This document shows positions 59,754-64,000 of a stretch of 64,000 nt of DNA, in pieces. The notes beneath the pieces were generated by a model. The model had not been told where the DNA came from and did no database searches. It was given only the letters and a program-made list of their open reading frames with translations. The translations under genes were made by a program, and so were the position numbers. The stretch's first letter is position 1. Each line of letters begins with the position of its first letter. The DNA comes from SZUA-38 sp965212525 (lineage in GTDB: Bacteria > Pseudomonadota > Gammaproteobacteria > Xanthomonadales > SZUA-38): positions 124,001-188,000 of the forward strand of contig CBDBVC010000058.1 of assembly GCA_965212525.1 (NCBI GenBank), written 5' to 3'.

Positions 59754-62059
59754 TGACCGGCCCTGAATGCGGCCGTGACGTGCTCGGCGAAGGGCTCGGC
59801 GCGCTTGAAGCCGAACAGTCTTGCTGTGGCCAGCTCGTTACCATTTCGATCGAAAAACAGAATGGCGGGCGGGCCGATCACACCGAAGGCTTTCATCAGC
59901 TCGGTGTCCAGATCATCAACATCGGTGACGTCCGCCTTGACGGCAACACCATCGGCCAGTGCACGCTGCACGACAGGTTCGGGAAAGGTGTAGCGATCCA
60001 TGCGCTTGCAGTCCACACACCAGTCGGCGTAAAAATCGAGCATCACCGGCTTGTCGGTTTCAGCCAGCAGGGTGTTCAGGTCCTGCAGTGACTTGATCTT
60101 CCTGAACGACTGTTGTTCCGTGCTTGCAATGGCACTCGCCGATCCGCCGCCCATGCCTTTCAGTGGTCGCAGCCAGTCATTGGATCCAGACGCGGCACCG
60201 ATCAATTCGATTACGCCCAGTGCCAGCAGGATGACGCCGATACCCTTGGCGAATCGCCGGAAACCGCTGGCGGCTTCGGCCAGGGGTTCCAGCGCGCCCA
60301 TGGCCACACCGGATGTGATGAACAGGGCGCCCCACAGTGCCAGTACCACGGCCGGTGGCGCGATGCGGTCGAGCATCCAGATGGCCAGCGCCAGCAGCAT
60401 CACACCGAACACGGCCTTGACGGTGTTCATCCAGACACCTGCCCGGGGCAGCAGCTTGCCACCGGTAGCACCCATGATCAGCAGCGGTGTGCCCTGACCC
60501 AGCGCCAGTATGGCCAGTGCCGTAGTGCCAAATCCGACATCGCCTTTCTGGGCAATGTACTGAATCACGGCCGCCAGTGGCGGCGCCACACAGGCACCGA
60601 TGATCAGTGTAGAGATGCCGCCCATGATGAAGGCACCCAGATAGGTACCGCTTTTCTGACTGTTGCTGATGGAATTCAGCCTGGCCTGCCAGCTGGCGGG
60701 AATCTGGATCTCGTAGAATCCGAACATTGACAGTGACAGCAATACCAGAATCACGATCATGCCCGAGATGACCCAGACATTCTGGAAAAGCGACTGCATG
60801 TTCTGACCGGTCTTGGCTGTAGCAAAGCCGGCCACTGCATAAATCAGCACCATGGCTGAAACGTAGGTCAGCGACAGCAGGAAGGCCCGTCGGGTGCCCA
60901 CATCCTTGCCTTCACCAACAATGATGCCGGCCAGGATCGGAATGGTGGGAAACACGCAGGGGGTGAATGTCAGCAACACACCAAACATGAAAAACGCAGC
61001 CAGTGCCAGCAGGGCATTACTGTCTTCCAGGAAACCGGTCAGGCGTGTGGTTTCCGAGACCGGGGCGGCATTGTCGATGGAGCTACTGGTTGCCGAGGCA
61101 GTAGCCGTGTCACTGGCAACATACAGCTCGCCCTGATACTCGGGCAGAACCACCGACACCTGGGTGCTTTCGGGCGGATAACAGATGCCATCCTTCTTGC
61201 AGCCCTGAAAATCGACACTGAGTGACAGCACGCCGGCATCAGGTGTCATTCGGCCAAGTTCGATCGGAAACTCAATCTGATTGAAGAACACCATGACGTC
61301 GCCAAAGTGTTCATCGAACATCGGTTCACCGGCCGGAAGTTCGGCAGCAGTGACGACAGCACCGGCATCCTCGCCAGTCGAAAATGCCAGCTTGTCTCGG
61401 TACAGGTAGTAGCCGTCTGCAATGGTCCAGCGCGCCAGCAGGCGGGTGGACGAATCGACGATGGCCTCGAACTTGAATGCCTCGTGTACCGGCAGCGGCT
61501 GGTCACCGAATACCGACACGTTGTTGCCCAGCAGGGTGTTGCTTGATGGTCCCAGTTGCAGGGCGTTGTCTGTCAGCGGCGTGGTGACTTCGGCAGCGAG
61601 ACTCGCTTGCGGCAGTGAAAAATTGACGAAGGTACGCTGCGGTGCATAGCAGATGCCGTTTTCCTTGCAGCCCTGCGAGCGGACTTCCAGCACCAGTTCG
61701 GTTGTCGCCGGCTGGATGCGGTTCAGCGGTATGGTGACAAACAGGGCGTCGTAGTAGGTTTCGACATCACCAAAGAATTCGTCTGTTTTCTGCTTGCCGT
61801 CGGGGATCAGGGGTTCGCCAAGTTCAATGCCTTCGGTCTTGCTGATGAAGCCGAGGCGGTGACGGTACAGGTAATAGCCCGGATCAATCTCCCAGCCCAC
61901 CTCGATGGTGTTCTCATCGATGACGGCAGACTGCAGCCGGAACACCTGGTCAAACGGGACCGGCTGAAAATCAGTGTCACCCTGCTGGGCCAGCAGGGGG
62001 CCTGCCAGCAGTGACAGAATCACCAGCATGAACAGGCTGCTCGTAAACCTTGTTATCAT
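59750..62059 (-). CDS. dsbD: Thiol:disulfide interchange protein DsbD with duplicated N-terminal domain
   Basis: 769 aa, longer than the usual 565. It carries two consecutive nDsbD alpha domains, about residues 33-150 and 187-310, each with the reactive pair GCKxxGICY. Then come eight membrane helices (about 345-600) and a C-terminal thioredoxin-like domain with WCVDC. It moves electrons from cytoplasmic thioredoxin to periplasmic partners such as the neighbouring TlpA-like protein. The signal peptide is about 24 residues. Its ATG overlaps the cutA stop (ATGA), and tlpA follows with 4 nt overlap. Confidence 0.95.
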   Translation of the reverse strand: MITRFTSSLFMLVILSLLAGPLLAQQGDTDFQPVPFDQVFRLQSAVIDENTIEVGWEIDPGYYLYRHRLGFISKTEGIELGEPLIPDGKQKTDEFFGDVETYYDALFVTIPLNRIQPATTELVLEVRSQGCKENGICYAPQRTFVNFSLPQASLAAEVTTPLTDNALQLGPSSNTLLGNNVSVFGDQPLPVHEAFKFEAIVDSSTRLLARWTIADGYYLYRDKLAFSTGEDAGAVVTAAELPAGEPMFDEHFGDVMVFFNQIEFPIELGRMTPDAGVLSLSVDFQGCKKDGICYPPESTQVSVVLPEYQGELYVASDTATASATSSSIDNAAPVSETTRLTGFLEDSNALLALAAFFMFGVLLTFTPCVFPTIPILAGIIVGEGKDVGTRRAFLLSLTYVSAMVLIYAVAGFATAKTGQNMQSLFQNVWVISGMIVILVLLSLSMFGFYEIQIPASWQARLNSISNSQKSGTYLGAFIMGGISTLIIGACVAPPLAAVIQYIAQKGDVGFGTTALAILALGQGTPLLIMGATGGKLLPRAGVWMNTVKAVFGVMLLALAIWMLDRIAPPAVVLALWGALFITSGVAMGALEPLAEAASGFRRFAKGIGVILLALGVIELIGAASGSNDWLRPLKGMGGGSASAIASTEQQSFRKIKSLQDLNTLLAETDKPVMLDFYADWCVDCKRMDRYTFPEPVVQRALADGVAVKADVTDVDDLDTELMKAFGVIGPPAILFFDRNGNELATARLFGFKRAEPFAEHVTAAFRAGQ

Positions 62060-62391
62060 AATTCCTCCGCCATCCAGGCGAGATAGCCATCCGAACCGGT
62101 CTGCACTGGGACCGCAATCAGTTCGGGCAGTTCATACGGATGCAGGGCGGTGATGGTTTCAAACACTGAATCCACCCGGTCCTGCCTTGTCTTGATGATC
62201 AACAGTTGTTCCCTGTCGGTTTCGATGCTGCCGCGCCAGCGGTAGACGGACTCAACAGCAGGGACGATATTGACGCAGGCGGCCTGACGTTTTTCAACCA
62301 GTGACCTGGCCAGTTTCTGTGCCACATTGTCGGCATCCTCATCAGTCGGTGCCGGACAGGTACAGTAGACCAGCATGAAGTCATTTTTCAT
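62056..62391 (-). CDS. cutA: Divalent-cation tolerance protein CutA
   Basis: 111 aa trimeric ferredoxin-like protein. Motifs VYCTCPAPTDEDADNVAQKL, RQAACVNIVPAVESVYRWRGSIE and LLIIKTRQDRVDSVFETITALHPYELPELIAVPV are typical. Exact function in metal or disulfide homeostasis is unclear in the family. It heads the cutA-dsbD-tlpA run. The region upstream (62392-62643) is shared with the divergent groES-groEL operon. Confidence 0.96.
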   Translation of the reverse strand: MKNDFMLVYCTCPAPTDEDADNVAQKLARSLVEKRQAACVNIVPAVESVYRWRGSIETDREQLLIIKTRQDRVDSVFETITALHPYELPELIAVPVQTGSDGYLAWMAEEL

Positions 62392-62508
62392 TCAATTACC
62401 CGCACGAGATTGGTGAACCCGGATGCGATTGCCCTGATCGGGCTCCATTATGGCGATATTGATCACTAAAATCAGCTATCAACTGCTTTATTTTTTTTGA
62501 CAGAAACT

Positions 62509-62538
62509 CTTGAAAAGGGTTTGGGCCGACACTATTAC
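62509..62538 (+). promoter_or_regulatory. Candidate groESL promoter
   Basis: CTTGAAA (62509-62515) fits the -35 of a heat-shock sigma-32 promoter, and TTGAAA with TATTAC 17 nt downstream (62533-62538) also fits a sigma-70 promoter. The sigma-32 -10 (CCCCAT-type) is only weakly matched by CCGACACTAT. A heat-shock or dual promoter is plausible. Confidence 0.45.
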
Positions 62539-62643
62539 CAAGCCACGTAGTTAACTTAATAGTCTTTGCCGCGGACCTGCCGCGATTCAAGCGGAATCCA
62601 CAGCAAGTGTGTATCAAGACTTTTCTTTAAAGGGAAAAAAGAG

Positions 62644-62934
62644 ATGAACATTCGACCATTGCATGATCGCGTGATCGTAAAGCGTATGGAAGAGGAACGT
62701 ACCTCTCCAGGCGGGATTGTAATTCCTGATTCGGCGACCGAGAAGCCCGTTCGGGGCGAAATCCTTGCTGTGGGTAACGGCAAGAAACTGGATGACGGCA
62801 GCGTGCTTGCGCTGGATGTCAGCGTGGGCGACAAGGTGCTGTTCGGCAAGTACGCCGGTACCGAAGTCAAGGTTGATGGTGAAGAACTGCTGGTCATGCG
62901 CGAAGAAGATATCGTCGCCGTGATCGAAGGGTAA
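62644..62934 (+). CDS. groES: Co-chaperonin GroES
   Basis: 96 aa lid of the GroEL/ES folding chamber. Begins MNIRPLHDRVIVKRME, with the mobile loop RTSPGGIVIPDSA and the ending GEELLVMREEDIVAVIEG. AGGG/AAAGAG lies upstream of the ATG. It is followed 15 nt later by groEL. Confidence 0.98.
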   Translation: MNIRPLHDRVIVKRMEEERTSPGGIVIPDSATEKPVRGEILAVGNGKKLDDGSVLALDVSVGDKVLFGKYAGTEVKVDGEELLVMREEDIVAVIEG

Positions 62935-62949
62935 CAGAGGAACATAGCA

Positions 62950-64000
62950 ATGAGTGCAAAAGATGTACGTTTCGGAGAAGACGCACGCAGCCGCATGATG
63001 AACGGCGTGAACACGCTGGCGGATGCGGTCAAGGTCACCCTGGGCCCCAAGGGTCGCAATGTGGTCCTCGAGAAGAGCTTTGGTGCACCCACCCTGACAA
63101 AGGATGGTGTGTCTGTGGCCAAGGAAATCGAACTGGCCGACAAGTTTGAAAACATGGGTGCGCAGATGGTCAAGGAAGTGGCCTCTCAGACATCCGACGT
63201 GGCTGGTGACGGTACCACCACGGCAACAGTACTGGCCCAGGCCATGCTGAAGGAAGGTCTGAAATCAGTTGCAGCCGGCATGAACCCAATGGACCTCAAG
63301 CGCGGAATCGACAAGGCTGTCAACGTCGCTGTCGAGCAGATCACCGGTTTCGCCAAGCCCTGTGAAGACGACACTGCGATTGCGCAGGTGGGCACCATTT
63401 CTGCCAACTCTGATGAAAACGTCGGCAAGATCATCGCCGAAGCCATGCAGAAAGTAGGCAAGGAAGGCGTCATCACGGTTGAGGAAGGCTCCACACTGCA
63501 CAATGAACTGGATGTGGTTGAAGGCATGCAGTTTGATCGTGGTTACCTGTCACCCTATTTCGTGACCGACCAGCAAAGCATGAGTGCTGACCTGGAAAAT
63601 CCCTACATTCTGCTTCACGACAAGAAAGTCTCCAATGTCCGTGACCTGCTGCCTATCCTCGAGGGTGTGGCCAAGTCCGGTCGTCCGCTGCTGATCATTG
63701 CAGAAGACATCGAAGGCGAAGCACTGGCCACACTGGTGGTCAACAACATCCGTGGCATCGTCAAGGTCACCGCCGTCAAGGCACCTGGCTTCGGTGATCG
63801 CCGCAAGGCCATGCTGGAAGACATCGCTGTCCTGACCGGCGGTACCGTGATTTCGGAAGAAGTCGGTCTGTCACTGGAAAAGGCTGCCCTGGAAGATCTG
63901 GGTCAGGCCAAGCGTGTTCAGGTCAACAAGGAAAACTCGACCATCATCGACGGTGCCGGTTCAGCCGACGCCATCAAGGGACGTGTCGAACAGATCCGTG
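62950..64000 (+). CDS. groL: Chaperonin GroEL, 5' part
   Basis: The first 350 residues are in the window and the frame runs off its end. Signatures: AKDVRFGEDARSRMMNGVN, LGPKGRNVVLEKSFG, VAGDGTTTATVLAQAM (ATP site with catalytic Asp), MNPMDLKRGIDKAV and APGFGDRRKAMLEDIAVLTGG in the apical domain. GAGGA lies 8-9 nt before the ATG. Cytosolic tetradecamer that folds proteins with GroES. Confidence 0.98.
   Translation, partial: MSAKDVRFGEDARSRMMNGVNTLADAVKVTLGPKGRNVVLEKSFGAPTLTKDGVSVAKEIELADKFENMGAQMVKEVASQTSDVAGDGTTTATVLAQAMLKEGLKSVAAGMNPMDLKRGIDKAVNVAVEQITGFAKPCEDDTAIAQVGTISANSDENVGKIIAEAMQKVGKEGVITVEEGSTLHNELDVVEGMQFDRGYLSPYFVTDQQSMSADLENPYILLHDKKVSNVRDLLPILEGVAKSGRPLLIIAEDIEGEALATLVVNNIRGIVKVTAVKAPGFGDRRKAMLEDIAVLTGGTVISEEVGLSLEKAALEDLGQAKRVQVNKENSTIIDGAGSADAIKGRVEQIR

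Noticed and set aside
1..64000. CRISPR arrays, tRNA/rRNA genes, insertion sequences, prophage or integrase genes
   Set aside because: No direct-repeat/spacer array, no CCA-ended cloverleaf, no transposase or integrase motif was seen on either strand by reading.

Overview
The window comes from a moderately GC-rich gammaproteobacterial chromosome. The best clue is the right end. On the minus strand it reads cutA-dsbD-tlpA-aroQ-accB-accC-prmA-(zinc ribbon/DUF3426)-fis-purH-purD, divergent from groES-groEL. From memory this order, without dusB before fis, fits the Lysobacterales (Xanthomonadales) and relatives such as Wenzhouxiangellaceae. The IPTL-CTERM-like secreted proteins, the secreted proteins ending in FxNGFE and the S9 peptidase/BNR-propeller/CBM9-barrel group agree with that lineage. 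The placement is inference. Genes are densely packed, many overlap by 1-17 nt, and no intergenic gap exceeds about 260 bp. I found no rRNA, tRNA, CRISPR array, insertion sequence or prophage.

Layout. 1-3.6 kb: the 3' end of a very large envelope protein and an unrecognised gene, sharing a bidirectional terminator. 3.9-8.7 kb: an iron(III) ABC transporter operon (binding lipoprotein, fused permease, ATPase) with a small membrane protein and an acetyltransferase, behind a perfect Fur palindrome that fills the promoter spacer. 8.7-21.5 kb: housekeeping and accessory genes, including a TPR-sulfotransferase, an IPTL-type secreted protein, an alpha/beta hydrolase pair, a LURP-one-like protein, a CBS protein translationally coupled to an SLC13 transporter, a secreted amidohydrolase, an isochorismatase-like hydrolase, a methyltransferase, NnrU, a glycine-zipper/DUF1330 pair and DUF3703. 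21.7-25.3 kb: an NDH-2/cNMP/CBS fusion and a frameshifted LCAT-like lipase.

25.3-38.7 kb: a LytTR membrane regulator divergent from an acyltransferase, a tagged AA10 LPMO, a VOC protein, an IPTL beta-helix protein, a CPA1 antiporter and a voltage-gated potassium channel that both carry cNMP domains and meet tail to tail, then a trmL-smallORF-merR-ybfF cluster and a second FENGFE secreted protein. 38.8-47.8 kb: a secreted BNR-propeller protein, a CBM9/beta-barrel outer-membrane protein, an S9 peptidase and an aromatic/aspartate aminotransferase, together suggesting peptide and amino-acid use. 47.8-51.5 kb: paaABCDE, the phenylacetyl-CoA epoxidase. 51.6-64 kb: the purine, fatty-acid, disulfide-reduction and chaperonin block.

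The genes suggest an aerobic, envelope-rich heterotroph that degrades protein, aromatics and possibly chitin or cellulose. The most unusual items are the three cNMP-domain membrane or respiratory proteins within 14 kb, the stand-alone paralogue of the MerR C-terminal domain, the shared C-terminal GFE tag, the tandem nDsbD domains and the unidentified giant envelope protein at the left edge.
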